Positions 1-9,325 are shown, numbered from the stretch's first letter. The stretch is 64,000 bases of DNA from Myxococcales bacterium (GCA_030681895.1 JAUXRI010000078.1:62001-126000), one strand, 5' to 3'. Numbers and translations: made by a program. Notes: generated by a model not told the origin, from the letters alone.

Positions 1-2
1 AC

Positions 3-1136
3 GAGAAGGGCGTGCTCTTTCGCGACGAGATGCGCAGCGGGCCCTTCTCGAAGTGGGTGCACACGCACCAGTTCCAGCCGGTGACGAAGGACTCGAGCGT
101 GCTCAACGATGAGATCGACTACGAGCTGCCGATGGGGGCGGTGGGCGCGCTGTTCGGAGGCGGCTTCGCGAAGGGCAAGCTCGACGCGGCGTTCCGGTAT
201 CGCCACGCCATCACGAAGGCTGATCTCGAGCGGCACGCGAGGTTCGCCGCGGCGCCCAGGCTCACGATTGCGGTGACCGGAGCGAGCGGGCTGTTGGCCT
301 CGTCGCTCATCCCCTTCCTCACCACGGGCGGGCACACCGTTCGCCCGGTGAAACGAAAAGGCGAGACGCTCGACGCGGCGGCCATCGACGGAGCCGACGT
401 CGTCATTCACCTCGCGGGCGCAGGTGTCGCCGATGAGCGATGGACTCCGGAGCGCAAACGGCTGCTCGTCGACAGCCGGGTCGCGTACACGCGCCAGCTC
501 ATCGACGCGATGCGGGCAGCGAAGCGGCCGCCGAAGGTGCTCATCAGCGGCTCGGCCGTCGGCATCTACGGAGATCGTGGTGACGAGGTGCTGACCGAGG
601 CCTCGAAGGTGGGCGACCGCGGGCCCGACGGCGCGGCGTTTCTCGCGGGGCTGTGCATCGACTGGGAGACCGAGGCGCGCGCAGCCGAGGCGTTGGGAAC
701 GCGCGTGGTGCTGGTGCGCATCGGAGTCGTGATGACGGCGAACGGCGGCGCGCTGGCGAAGCTGCTGACCCCGTTCAAGGCCGGCGCGGGTGGCCCGACC
801 GGCCCCGGCACCCAGTGGATGTCGTGGATCTCGAGCGAGGATCTCATCGGCGTCATCCACCACGCGGCGATGACCCAATCGGTGTCAGGAGTCGTGAACG
901 CCGTCGCGCCGAACCCGGTCACCTCGAAGGGCTTCGCGCAGGCGCTCGGCCACGTGCTCTCACGGCCGTCGATCGCGCCTCTGCCGTCATTCGCGCTCAA
1001 GGCGATGTTCGGTGAGATGGCCGAGGCGACGATCCTCGCGGGCGCGAAGGTGATGCCCGAGGCGCTCGTGCGCTCAGGCTTTCAGTTCCTGCATCCCCAG
1101 CTCGAAGACGCGTTGCGCTTCACGCTGGGCCGGTGA
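3..1136 (+). CDS. TIGR01777 family NAD(P)-binding epimerase with N-terminal ligand-binding domain, 5' end missing
   Basis: The reading frame is open to the left edge of the window, so this is the 3' part of a longer gene. The visible N-terminal 75 or so residues look like the end of an SRPBCC (START-like) ligand-binding domain, with the phrase DYELPMGAVG typical of such fusions. A Rossmann SDR domain follows, beginning at the glycine motif VTGASGLLASSLIP. HLAGAGVADERWTPERK, SGSAVGIYG and WMSWISSED are typical of the TIGR01777/SDR39U1 family (YfcH-like), sometimes called cell division inhibitor SulA-like. The substrate of this family is unknown. It ends 2 bases before the convergent lipoprotein gene. 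The family call is firm; a role in cell division is not supported. Confidence 0.85.
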   Translation, partial: EKGVLFRDEMRSGPFSKWVHTHQFQPVTKDSSVLNDEIDYELPMGAVGALFGGGFAKGKLDAAFRYRHAITKADLERHARFAAAPRLTIAVTGASGLLASSLIPFLTTGGHTVRPVKRKGETLDAAAIDGADVVIHLAGAGVADERWTPERKRLLVDSRVAYTRQLIDAMRAAKRPPKVLISGSAVGIYGDRGDEVLTEASKVGDRGPDGAAFLAGLCIDWETEARAAEALGTRVVLVRIGVVMTANGGALAKLLTPFKAGAGGPTGPGTQWMSWISSEDLIGVIHHAAMTQSVSGVVNAVAPNPVTSKGFAQALGHVLSRPSIAPLPSFALKAMFGEMAEATILAGAKVMPEALVRSGFQFLHPQLEDALRFTLGR

Positions 1137-1138
1137 TG

Positions 1139-3133
1139 TCAGGGACAGCCTGCGTCGAGGGCGGGCAGGGGGCTCAAGATGACTTGCGGCCCGATGCTGC
1201 AGGTCGCCGCGCCGCGGAAGAAGAGCCGGCCCGATGAGCCACCGCCGCCGCCGCCGTTCGTGTTGTTCTCGCCGTTCGTCGGCGCCGACGTGAAGCCACC
1301 GGTGCCGCCGCTGCCGCCGAGCGGAGGGCCACCCGTGCCGCCCGGAGCGCCGGCCGCTGCGTCGGTCAGGCCATCGCTGCCCGGGTTGCCAGTGAAGAGG
1401 TCCCCACCTTCGCCCCCGCCACCTCCATTGGCAGTGATGGCGCCGCCCGAGATCGTGAGCTCGTGCGCTTCGAGCATGATGAGCCCTCCAGAGCCGCCAC
1501 CGTTGCCCGCCGCTGCGAACACTCCACCGCGGCCACCTTCGCCCGGCGCAGCGATTCGCCCATTGATGGCCATCGTTCCCGCGGCCGAGATCTGCACAGC
1601 GCCTCCACCTGGCGCCGCTCCAGCCGACTGATTGCCGCCGCGCCCACCGGAGCACCCGCCCCGCAGTGGAGACGCCGTCGAATTGGGCTCGACGGCGCCG
1701 CCAACAGCGCCGTTGGTCAAGCCGTCGCCGCCCGCGCCTCCGACGGTCGAGAACCCGGCGCCGCTCCCGCCGGAGCTCCTTGCGAACGACGTCGTGCCGT
1801 CTCGTCCGGCGCTCGAGGTGCACAGCGCTGCGCCCGACTTCGAGATCATCTGGCCCGTGATCGACACGTCTCCGAACACCGCGAAGATGACCGGCTTGTT
1901 TCCAATCAGCGTGAGGCCGGCATCCGAGCTGATCGTCAGCCCCGACATCGAGACCAACACCGCGTCGAGCCCGCCGTCCTGCTTGATGATCGACGCCTCG
2001 AACACCTGGTTGCCACACCAGTTCGTAGTGCGCGGCAGCCCGGTGCCAGAGGTGTCGATGGTCGTCTCGCCACAATCGAGCACCGTCGGAGCCATGGGCG
2101 GGGCGCGCACCTGCACGACGTCGAAGTTCGTCGGTTGATACGGGAAGCGCGGCAGGCAATCACCGGCGATGGAGCAGAGGCCCCCGTCGCACGCCGTGCC
2201 AGCATCGACGGCATCGAAGACGCATCCGCCGTCATCGTTGCAGCGGGTCGCCACCACCCGGCACGCCGGCGCGACACAGCTGACGCGCTCTCCCAAGCAG
2301 GTGCCCGCGGCGCTGCAGCGATCCGCCACGGTGCAGGAATCGGCGTCGTCACAGCCCGCGTCCGGTTTTGGCGCGAAGGTGCATCCTCCGTCGGCGCACG
2401 CGCCGGTGTCTTCCAGGCAGACATTCCCGCTCTGCGCGCACGAGCGCTGGGTTCCCCGGCAGGAGCCATCGAGCTCGCACCGATCCATCAGCGTGCAGGA
2501 GTCACCATCGGTGCACATCGCGTTGGTCGCGACCGTGTATTGGCAGCCGCCGTCGGCCGCGGCGCACATGCCCACGGTCTGGAAACACGTCGTCGGCGGC
2601 GACAGGCATTGTTTGATCTGCCCACCGCCACAGGTCCCGTTCGAGCAGCGCGTCGAGACCAGGCAGGCGGCGGTGCTGGTGCACGCCTGGTCGTTGCAGT
2701 CGGAGTCGCCGCAGTCGAGCTGGCCATCGAGATCGTCGTCGAGCCCGTCGCTACAGGCCGTCTCGGTCTTCGGCGCCACCTTCTTCAGGGTGAGCTCGAC
2801 CTGCTTCACCACCGTCTTGTCGAAGGTCTCCGAGACGAGCGTGCTCTCTTCTCTCGCGCGCACCTGACACTGCTCGTCCGTGAACCCGAGCGCACGAACG
2901 TCGACCTGCGCGGGGAAGGTGCCCTGCGCGATACCGACGTAGATCTTCGTCTTGCCCGCGAGCAGCACCGGGTCGCTGATGAGCCGGGTGCCGCCCGCAC
3001 CGACTTCGACCTGCAGGCACTTCGAGACGAGCCCTGCCTCGAGCGTCACCACGGCGACGAGCCCAGCTTCGTTTTCGCGAGGCTTACAGGCGACGAAGGC
3101 GAGCGCGAACACGAGCGGCAACGCGGACTTCAT
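1139..3133 (-). CDS. Cys-rich and Gly-rich surface lipoprotein of unknown function
   Basis: The N-terminus is a lipoprotein signal ending in FVAC, with Cys16 as the lipidated residue. Roughly residues 130-330 form a Cys-rich region built of repeated C-x(n)-C segments with acidic DGLDDDLDG-type stretches, as in MopE-like and other myxobacterial surface proteins. The C-terminal 300 residues are rich in Gly, Ala and Ser and look like a repetitive beta-rich passenger, with GGGGGGSSGRLFFRG near the end. There is no recognisable catalytic motif. The start overlaps the stop of the metallohydrolase gene by four bases (ATGA), so the two are probably translationally coupled. It is probably on the outer membrane or periplasmic. 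The function is unknown. Confidence 0.8.
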   Translation of the reverse strand: MKSALPLVFALAFVACKPRENEAGLVAVVTLEAGLVSKCLQVEVGAGGTRLISDPVLLAGKTKIYVGIAQGTFPAQVDVRALGFTDEQCQVRAREESTLVSETFDKTVVKQVELTLKKVAPKTETACSDGLDDDLDGQLDCGDSDCNDQACTSTAACLVSTRCSNGTCGGGQIKQCLSPPTTCFQTVGMCAAADGGCQYTVATNAMCTDGDSCTLMDRCELDGSCRGTQRSCAQSGNVCLEDTGACADGGCTFAPKPDAGCDDADSCTVADRCSAAGTCLGERVSCVAPACRVVATRCNDDGGCVFDAVDAGTACDGGLCSIAGDCLPRFPYQPTNFDVVQVRAPPMAPTVLDCGETTIDTSGTGLPRTTNWCGNQVFEASIIKQDGGLDAVLVSMSGLTISSDAGLTLIGNKPVIFAVFGDVSITGQMISKSGAALCTSSAGRDGTTSFARSSGGSGAGFSTVGGAGGDGLTNGAVGGAVEPNSTASPLRGGCSGGRGGNQSAGAAPGGGAVQISAAGTMAINGRIAAPGEGGRGGVFAAAGNGGGSGGLIMLEAHELTISGGAITANGGGGGEGGDLFTGNPGSDGLTDAAAGAPGGTGGPPLGGSGGTGGFTSAPTNGENNTNGGGGGGSSGRLFFRGAATCSIGPQVILSPLPALDAGCP

Positions 3134-4209
3134 GGCTGCTCCTGAGGAACGTCGAGGCCTTCACCGAACCCCAGCACAGTGAACGGGGCGGGCTTCGTCA
3201 ACAACGCGGTCTTCAGCGCTTCGACCGGCTCGTCTTCTCCGTCGTCCGCAAGCCCGAAGGTGCCGAAGTGCATCGGCACCGCCACCGTCGACTGCAGATC
3301 GAGCGACGCCTGAACGGCCTGCGATGGCGACATGTGCACCGCCGACATGAACCACTCAGGGCGGTACGCGCCGATGGGGAGCACCGACAGCCGCATCGGC
3401 CCCAGGCGCTGGGCGATCATCGAGAAGTGCGGGCCGTAGCCGGTGTCGCCGCCGAAGTACGCGCGGCCCTTCGCGCCGGTCATCACCCACGCGCTCCAGA
3501 GCGTGCCGTTGCTGTCGGTGAGGCCGCGGTTCGAGAAGTGCTGGTTGGGGACCGAGGTGATGGTGATGTCGCCGACGGGCCTGGTCTCCCACCAGTCGAG
3601 CTCGAGGCTCTCGACGCCCCGCTGCGCGAGGTACGCCTTGTTGCCGAGGCCGGCGAAGATCTGCACGCGCGGCCACGTCTCGGCGATCCGCTTGAGCGTC
3701 GGCAGGTCGAGGTGATCGTAGTGGTTGTGGCTCAAGACCACAGCGTCGATGCGCGGGAGATCTTCGAACCGAATGCCTGGCGGGCGAACGCGCTCGGGCC
3801 CGGCGATGTCGGTCGGGCTGCAGCGGCGCGAGTACATCGGATCGGTCAACACGTTCACGCCGTCGAGCTGAATGAGCGTCGTCGCGTGGTTGATGAAGGT
3901 GACGCGCATCGCGCCTGAGGTGACGTCGCGAGGCGGTGCCGCGCCGAACGGCTCCTCGCGGTACGGCTTCCACGGCCCACGCTCGCGAGCCGTCTGCCAT
4001 TTGAGGAAGTTCTTCAGGCCTTCGAAGCTGCCGAAGCTGCCCGGCATCGGTGGCGCGTCTGGGGTGAAGAAGCTCTCGCCGTCGAAGTGCGCCGTCTTTG
4101 CGCCGCTCCACCGCGGGCCCGAGAGCGCGCAGCCCACCGCCAGCCCGCTCATCGGGAGCACGGAGAGCACAGACAAGACGACGATGAGCCTGCGACGGCG
4201 CGAAGCCAT
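3130..4209 (-). CDS. Metallo-beta-lactamase-fold hydrolase (UlaG / NAPE-PLD-like)
   Basis: The metal-binding signature HNHYDHLD (residues 161-168) is the HxHxDH motif of the metallo-beta-lactamase fold. Further ligand regions are FGGDTGYGPHF and PMHFGTFGLADDGE. NHATTLIQLDGVNVLTDP and the order of motifs place it with the UlaG/NAPE-PLD-like branch, in which some members hydrolyse phosphodiester or lactone bonds. The N-terminus is a basic, hydrophobic signal or anchor with a possible lipobox (AVGC, Cys27), so the enzyme probably acts at the envelope. It is first in a two-gene leftward unit with the Cys-rich lipoprotein. The substrate cannot be deduced. Confidence 0.85.
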   Translation of the reverse strand: MASRRRRLIVVLSVLSVLPMSGLAVGCALSGPRWSGAKTAHFDGESFFTPDAPPMPGSFGSFEGLKNFLKWQTARERGPWKPYREEPFGAAPPRDVTSGAMRVTFINHATTLIQLDGVNVLTDPMYSRRCSPTDIAGPERVRPPGIRFEDLPRIDAVVLSHNHYDHLDLPTLKRIAETWPRVQIFAGLGNKAYLAQRGVESLELDWWETRPVGDITITSVPNQHFSNRGLTDSNGTLWSAWVMTGAKGRAYFGGDTGYGPHFSMIAQRLGPMRLSVLPIGAYRPEWFMSAVHMSPSQAVQASLDLQSTVAVPMHFGTFGLADDGEDEPVEALKTALLTKPAPFTVLGFGEGLDVPQEQP

Positions 4210-4288
4210 GCCTCACGTGTAGGACACCCGCGACCATCCGCCAATCTCCTCACGCGGGCTCCAGCGGGCCGTGTAGAAGGACCGGGCC

Positions 4289-5809
4289 GTGACGATCGCG
4301 TCCTTCGCCGTCCATGCGCTGCCACCACCACGCCAGGCGGTGCTCGATGCCAGGGGCGCGCTGTCGGCTGCCGTGCAGGGCCGGGTCTCGACGAAGGAGC
4401 TCGACCGCCTCGCCTACGCGCGCGATCTGTTGCCGCTCGCGACGGTGTGGGCCCGGCAGGGACGGGTGCCGCGACCGCCCGACGCCGTCGTCTGGCCCAG
4501 CACCGATGACGACGTCGCGAAGGTGATCCGGCTCGCGCGGGAGCTTCGTTTCGCCGTGATTCCGTTCGGCGCCGGCTCGGGCGTCTGCGGAGGAACGATC
4601 GCAACCACTGGTGGCATCGCGCTCGATCTCAAGCGCTTCGACTCGATTGGTCCCGTCGATCCCCAGCGCCGCTGCGTCGACGTCGGGGCTGGCGTGATGG
4701 GTGAGACCCTGCAGCGTCGCCTCGAAGCGCGCGGGTGGACGCTGGGTCACTTTCCCGCGTCGATCGCGATGTCGACGGTCGGCGGGTGGCTGGCGACGCG
4801 CTCCGCCGGGCAGCTGTCGGCGCGCTACGGGAAGATCGAAGACATGGTGTTGTCGGTGAGCGGCGTGCTGGGCACCGGAGAGCGCTTCGAGACACCTGAG
4901 CGCCCCTTCACCGGCCCTGACTTCGCGCAGCTGGTGATGGGCTCCGAGGGCACGCTGTGCACGTTCACCTCGGCGCGGCTGCGTGTTCACCCGCGCCCCG
5001 AGGCCCGCGTGTTTCGGGCCTTCGACTTCTCATCCGTCGAGCGCGGGCTGGATGCGGTGAGGCGCCTGTTTCGTGAAGGGCTGCGGCCGGCCGCGATGCA
5101 CCTCACTGATCCCTTCGCGTCTGCCTTCGACGCGCAGCAGCCGGGCTCGAGCGCGTCGTCTTTTCTGCCAGGACTCGTGGGCGCGCTGGCCACCCGGGCG
5201 CTCGCGTGGCCCAGGCTCCTCAACCCGCTCGGTCGCGTGGTGACGAGGTGCCGGCTCGCGGTGATGTTCGAAGGTGACGTGAAACACGCCGAGGCTGAAG
5301 ATCGCGCGGCCGCTGCGGCGTGCCTCTCGATGGGCGCCGTGGATGTTGGAGAAGGCCCGGGCCGCTACTGGTTTCGCTCCCGAAACGACTCGAACTTCCG
5401 CCACGCGAGGGTGACCGAGACGGGCGCGTCGTTCGACACGATGGAGGTCTCTGCGCCGTGGGAGCGCGTGCTCGACGTGTACCAGCGTGTGCGCGCCGCC
5501 GCGGGAGCCTTCGCCGTGGTGCTCTGTCACTTCAGCCACGCCAGCGCAGACGGCTGCGCGCTCGACTTCACCTTCATCGGCACCCCGGTGCCGGTCGACG
5601 CGGCCGAGGCGCGCTCGGAGCAGCTGTGGCGCGCCGCCCTGGGCGCCGCGACGAGCGCTGGCGCGAACGTCAGCCACCACCACGGCATCGGCCTGCAGAA
5701 GGCCCGCGCCTACCAGGACGCGCTCGGTGACGGCCGGCACGCGCTCGCGACGCTCAAGCGCTTGTTCGATCCCGACGGCATCATGAACCCCGGAAAGCTC
5801 GGCCTGTGA
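4289..5809 (+). CDS. FAD-binding oxidoreductase, alkylglycerone-phosphate-synthase-like
   Basis: A VAO/PCMH-type FAD-binding domain spans about residues 65-235, with IPFGAGSGVCGG and GSEGTLCTFTSARL. The C-terminal half has the FAD-oxidase C domain with FDTMEVSAPWERVLDVY and a triple histidine (SHHHGIG, His463-465). These match alkylglycerone-phosphate (alkyl-DHAP) synthase more closely than glycolate oxidase GlcD. By family knowledge it would exchange the acyl group of acyl-DHAP for a fatty alcohol, the first ether-bond step. An alternative is a GlcD-like 2-hydroxyacid oxidase, since GlcE-like and GlcF-like genes follow. The GTG start is preceded by AGAAGGA at 4275-4281. It is first in a tightly coupled operon. 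Confidence 0.85.
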   Translation: MTIASFAVHALPPPRQAVLDARGALSAAVQGRVSTKELDRLAYARDLLPLATVWARQGRVPRPPDAVVWPSTDDDVAKVIRLARELRFAVIPFGAGSGVCGGTIATTGGIALDLKRFDSIGPVDPQRRCVDVGAGVMGETLQRRLEARGWTLGHFPASIAMSTVGGWLATRSAGQLSARYGKIEDMVLSVSGVLGTGERFETPERPFTGPDFAQLVMGSEGTLCTFTSARLRVHPRPEARVFRAFDFSSVERGLDAVRRLFREGLRPAAMHLTDPFASAFDAQQPGSSASSFLPGLVGALATRALAWPRLLNPLGRVVTRCRLAVMFEGDVKHAEAEDRAAAAACLSMGAVDVGEGPGRYWFRSRNDSNFRHARVTETGASFDTMEVSAPWERVLDVYQRVRAAAGAFAVVLCHFSHASADGCALDFTFIGTPVPVDAAEARSEQLWRAALGAATSAGANVSHHHGIGLQKARAYQDALGDGRHALATLKRLFDPDGIMNPGKLGL

Positions 5810-6780
5810 GGACACTCCTCGAATCCCTCGGGCCGATCGCGCACCTCGATGGGCCGGGCCTCGTCGTTCGCCCACGAACCGAACGCGAGCTGTCGCATGT
5901 CTTGATGGTGCTGAAGGAGCGCGGCGCGTCACTCGGCCCCGAGGTGCGGCTCGATCGCAGCGGCTTCGATCGACTGGGCAAAGTCGAGGATCGCAGCATG
6001 ACGATCGAGGCCGGTGCGGGTGTGTCGATTCGTGACGTCGAAGTCAGCGCGAATGAACAGCGTCTGTCGTTGGGCCCGTTGCCACCAGCGGCCTGGAGCC
6101 TGTCGGTCGGTGCGCTCGTCGAGGATTCCGCGCAGGCGTATCGCGTCGTAGTGCCAGGCCGGCTCGAGCGCGTGGCGTCGCGGGTGACGGGCGTGTTGCC
6201 CGATGGCCACCTCGTGGCGTCACCTCCTGGCCCGCGTCACGCGAGCGGTCCCGATCTCGCATCACTGCTGATCGGCGCTGGCGGTCTGGTCGGGCTGGTG
6301 ACGTCGGCGACGTTGCGGTTGATGCCCACGCACGACGTCGAGCAGCGTCGCTTGTTCTCGTTCACCAGCCACGTGCCGGCGCTCGACGCGCTTCGAGAGG
6401 CGCTCTCGGCAGGCGTCGTGGTGGCCCGCGCAGTCGTTCGAGGGCGCGCGGGGCGAACGCTCGTCGAGGTGACGGTGCGCGGGAGCGCCTCGAATGTGGA
6501 GCGCAGCCTCGAGCTCTTCTCCCGGTGCGCGGAGCAGGCTGGCGGCCGCTTCGAAGGGCAGGGGCGAGAGCTCGAGGTCGACGGTCCGGAGTCCGAGGTC
6601 TCGTGGGCGGCCATCGCGCGCGCGCTCACGGTCGGCACGTCGGTCGAGCTGTTCCGCGTCTCGCTCTCGTCCGTCATCGCGCGAGGCGTTCCCGTCGCGG
6701 CCTTCGATCCGCCCAGCCCGCTGACCCGCTCGTTGATCGCGGCCTTCGATCGCACGCACGCACTGGGGAGAACGTCGTGA
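5806..6780 (+). CDS. FAD-binding protein, GlcE-like subunit
   Basis: This is a short FAD-binding PCMH-type protein of 324 residues. The N-terminal part has LVVRPRTERELSHVLMVLKE and TIEAGAGVSIRDVE, and the second part has DLASLLIGAGGLVGLVTSATLRL, in the usual order for the cofactor-binding half. As in GlcE, the long catalytic C-domain is reduced. The GTG start overlaps the preceding stop by four bases (GTGA), and the stop overlaps the next gene in the same way. This suggests that the three proteins form one complex, like glycolate oxidase GlcDEF. The glycine-rich P-loop of the PCMH fold is less conserved than in the first gene, so FAD binding is inferred. Confidence 0.75.
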   Translation: MRTLLESLGPIAHLDGPGLVVRPRTERELSHVLMVLKERGASLGPEVRLDRSGFDRLGKVEDRSMTIEAGAGVSIRDVEVSANEQRLSLGPLPPAAWSLSVGALVEDSAQAYRVVVPGRLERVASRVTGVLPDGHLVASPPGPRHASGPDLASLLIGAGGLVGLVTSATLRLMPTHDVEQRRLFSFTSHVPALDALREALSAGVVVARAVVRGRAGRTLVEVTVRGSASNVERSLELFSRCAEQAGGRFEGQGRELEVDGPESEVSWAAIARALTVGTSVELFRVSLSSVIARGVPVAAFDPPSPLTRSLIAAFDRTHALGRTS

Positions 6781-7868
6781 GCGGCCTGCCGGACGTGAAG
6801 GAGACGAGCTCGACCTGCGCCGCGTGCCCGAAGGCGTGCCGGTTCTCGTGCCCGGTCTCGGAGGCGACGCAGAACGAGTCGCTGTCGGCGTGGGGAAAGA
6901 TGTCGGCAGTGCACCACGTGGTGACGGGCCAACGGCCGCTCGACGCAGACACGGCGTCGGCCATCCACGCGTGCACGGGATGCGGGCGCTGCACGAGCTT
7001 CTGCAGCCACGAGAACCCCGTCGCGCACAGCCTCTTCGGCGCCAGACAGCTGGCGGTGTCGGCGGGCCTGCAGCCGCGCGGGGCTGCGTCGACGCTCGCG
7101 ACGTTTCAGCAGGCGCAGAACCCGTTCGGCCACGAGCTCGGCTCGCTCGTCGCGTCGTGGCGTGCCCAGCGGCCGGTGCGCTACCCGTTGTTTCCGGGCT
7201 GCTCCTCGTTGGTGAAGCGGCCCGCGCTCATCGAGCAGACGCTCGCGGTGGCCGATGCGTTCGGTGCGCCGATGGGCGTCGCGAAGACGGCGTCGAAGTG
7301 CTGCGGCTACCCGCTCTTCGCGGCCGGGAGCTTCGAGGCCTTCGCGTCACACGCGCGCGCCGTCGCCGAGGCCTTCGTCGAGACGCCCGAGGTGGCGGTG
7401 CTCGACGCCGGCTGCGCGTACACCTTCCGCAAGCTGTACCCGCAGTTCGGGGTGAAGTTCCCCACGCGCATGCGCACGGTCGTCGAGGTGCTGCACGAGA
7501 ACCTGCCGCACGCTCCCGATCGTCCGCCGTTGCCAGAGCGCGTCGGCTACCACGACGCCTGTCACCTCGGCCGCGGGCTGGGCCTGTACGACGAGCCGCG
7601 CGCGTTGTTGTCGAGGGCCGTCACCGCCATCGTGGAAGCGCCGTCGATGCGTCGCGAGGCTGGCTGCTCCGGCGGGGGAGGCCTGGTGCCGCGCACCATG
7701 CCCGAGACGTCCGTCGAGATCGCCAGGCGGCAGGCAGCCGAGATCTCCGAAGACACGAACGTGACCGTGGTAACCGGCTGCCCGACGTCGACGCGCATGT
7801 TCGAACGCGCCGGGCGTCGCGCGATCGATCTCGTGAGCCTGCTGGAGCGATGGGTGACCCAAACATGA
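6777..7868 (+). CDS. Iron-sulfur protein with two 4Fe-4S sites and CCG domains, GlcF-like
   Basis: The protein has 363 residues from the GTG at 6777, which has GGGGAG at 6765-6770 and overlaps the previous stop. Two cysteine clusters near the N-terminus (Cys14, 17, 21, 25 and Cys66, 69, 72, 76) are ferredoxin-type ligands; the second is the classical CTGCGRCTSFC. The C-terminal part carries two CCG-type motifs (SKCCGYPLF, and DACHLGRG followed by CSGGGG), as in GlcF, LutA and heterodisulfide-reductase HdrB. It would carry electrons from the flavoproteins encoded upstream to a quinone or another carrier. An in-frame extension upstream of 6777 is open but lies inside the previous gene and is unlikely to be used. 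Confidence 0.85.
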   Translation: MSGLPDVKETSSTCAACPKACRFSCPVSEATQNESLSAWGKMSAVHHVVTGQRPLDADTASAIHACTGCGRCTSFCSHENPVAHSLFGARQLAVSAGLQPRGAASTLATFQQAQNPFGHELGSLVASWRAQRPVRYPLFPGCSSLVKRPALIEQTLAVADAFGAPMGVAKTASKCCGYPLFAAGSFEAFASHARAVAEAFVETPEVAVLDAGCAYTFRKLYPQFGVKFPTRMRTVVEVLHENLPHAPDRPPLPERVGYHDACHLGRGLGLYDEPRALLSRAVTAIVEAPSMRREAGCSGGGGLVPRTMPETSVEIARRQAAEISEDTNVTVVTGCPTSTRMFERAGRRAIDLVSLLERWVTQT

Positions 7869-8779
7869 AGACCTTCTTCGTCGTCAACCCGAAGAGCGCG
7901 AACGGCACGACTGGCAAACGCTGGGGCGAGCTCGCCGCGACGATCGCGCGCACGCTGTCGGACTTCGGCGTCGAGTTCACGCAGAAGCCGATGGACGCGA
8001 CGCGCATCACTGCGACGGCGCTCAAGGCGGGCTTCGAGTGCATCGTGGCCGTCGGCGGCGACGGCACCATCAACGAAGTGACGAACGGCTTCTTCGAGGG
8101 CGGCAAGGCGCTGAACCCGAACGCGGCGCTCGGCGTGTTGCCACGAGGTACGGGCGGTGACTTCCGTCGCTCCTTCGACTGGGACACCGACTTCGACGCC
8201 GCCGTGAAGCGGCTCAAGACGCCCGACACGCGGCCGTTCGACGTGGGCTTGTGCGAGTACGTCAACCACTCGGGCCAGAAGGAGTCGCGCTACTTCGCGA
8301 ACATCCTCTCGTTCGGAGTCTCCGGCCTGGTCGACCAGGAGGTCGCCCGCATCAAGGGCTTCGGTGGCCGCCTCGGCTTCTCACTCGCTTCCTTGCGTGC
8401 GCTGACGAAGTACCGCGATCACGCCGTGCGCCTCTCGTTCGACGGCAAGCCGGCTGAGTCGTTGCCGATCACCGTGGTGGCGATCGGCAACGGGAAGTAC
8501 TTCGGCGGCGGCATGAAGGTGGCGCCCAGCGCCGACGTGAGCGACGGCATCTTCGACGTGACGCTGTGGAGCGGCTTCGGCGTCTCGGACTTCATCTTCA
8601 AGCAGCGCGGCATCTACAACGGCGGCCATCTCGAATACGCGGGCACGCAGACGCGCCAGTGCAAGACGATGACGGCCGAGGCCGACGGTGAGGTGTTGAT
8701 CGACTGTGATGGCGAGCAGCCGGGTCGCCTGCCGTGCCGGGTGGACCTGCTCCCCTCGGCGATTCGTCTGAAGGTCTGA
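7865..8779 (+). CDS. Diacylglycerol kinase family lipid kinase
   Basis: The catalytic GGDGT motif sits at residues 64-68, with VNPKSANG at the N-terminus, LPRGTGGDF as the second nucleotide-binding loop and EADGE near the C-terminus. This is the DAGK/sphingosine-kinase/YegS fold, which phosphorylates a lipid hydroxyl with ATP. The 304-residue length is normal. The ATG overlaps the stop of the iron-sulfur gene by four bases (ATGA). Being locked into an operon with an alkylglycerone-phosphate-synthase-like enzyme suggests a lipid substrate, perhaps an ether glycerolipid. That is inference; the fold alone does not fix the substrate. Confidence 0.9.
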   Translation: MKTFFVVNPKSANGTTGKRWGELAATIARTLSDFGVEFTQKPMDATRITATALKAGFECIVAVGGDGTINEVTNGFFEGGKALNPNAALGVLPRGTGGDFRRSFDWDTDFDAAVKRLKTPDTRPFDVGLCEYVNHSGQKESRYFANILSFGVSGLVDQEVARIKGFGGRLGFSLASLRALTKYRDHAVRLSFDGKPAESLPITVVAIGNGKYFGGGMKVAPSADVSDGIFDVTLWSGFGVSDFIFKQRGIYNGGHLEYAGTQTRQCKTMTAEADGEVLIDCDGEQPGRLPCRVDLLPSAIRLKV

Positions 8780-8781
8780 CG

Positions 8782-9210
8782 ATGAGCGAGCTCGGGCGAT
8801 ATCCGGTGAAGCTGGTGCTCCCGGTGCAGTGGGGAGAGATGGACGCGTTTCACCACGTGAACAACGTGCACTACCTGCGCTGGTTCGAGTCGGCGCGTAT
8901 CGCGTACTTCGCGGCCATCGGCGTAGCGATCGAGCTCGATGGGGCTCCGGCGCTTCGGCCGATCCTGGCGCGCGCGACCATCGACTACCGGGCGCCGGTG
9001 ACGTTCCCGGACACCGTGACGGTCAGCGCGACCGTGAAGTCGTTCGGCACGACGAGCTTCGTGATGGGGTACCGCCTCGAGAGCCAGGCGCAGCAGAAGC
9101 TCGTCGCCGAAGGTGACGCGGTGATCGTGCTGCTCGATGGCGCCGGCGTGAAGGTCGCGCTGACCGACGAGGTGAAGGCGCGCATCTTCACGCTCGAGCG
9201 CAGCGCCTGA
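8782..9210 (+). CDS. Hotdog-fold acyl-CoA thioesterase (4HBT family)
   Basis: The 142-residue protein begins at the ATG 2 bases after the lipid kinase stop. The signature WGEMDAFHHVNNVHYLRWFE contains the catalytic Asp and the conserved Asn-Asn of the 4-hydroxybenzoyl-CoA thioesterase hotdog family. Such proteins hydrolyse acyl-CoA or acyl-ACP thioesters in the cytoplasm. As the last gene of the lipid-linked operon it may release or recycle the acyl group displaced in the pathway. This is inference from position. Confidence 0.85.
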   Translation: MSELGRYPVKLVLPVQWGEMDAFHHVNNVHYLRWFESARIAYFAAIGVAIELDGAPALRPILARATIDYRAPVTFPDTVTVSATVKSFGTTSFVMGYRLESQAQQKLVAEGDAVIVLLDGAGVKVALTDEVKARIFTLERSA

Positions 9211-9325
9211 ACGCCTGTCACGCGCGCTCAAGCGTCGAATCAGCTTCCGCGCCGCAGTCACACCTTGCCCTCGCGCCCTCGTGATTCGGCGTTAGGGTGA
9301 AGATGCAACCAACAGGAGGCGCACC

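Noticed and set aside
1463..3145. Long plus-strand open frame opposite the Cys-rich lipoprotein gene
   Set aside because: Its translation is Arg/Ala-rich without motifs, while the minus strand has a signal peptide and Cys pattern. It is an antisense shadow caused by GC-rich codons.
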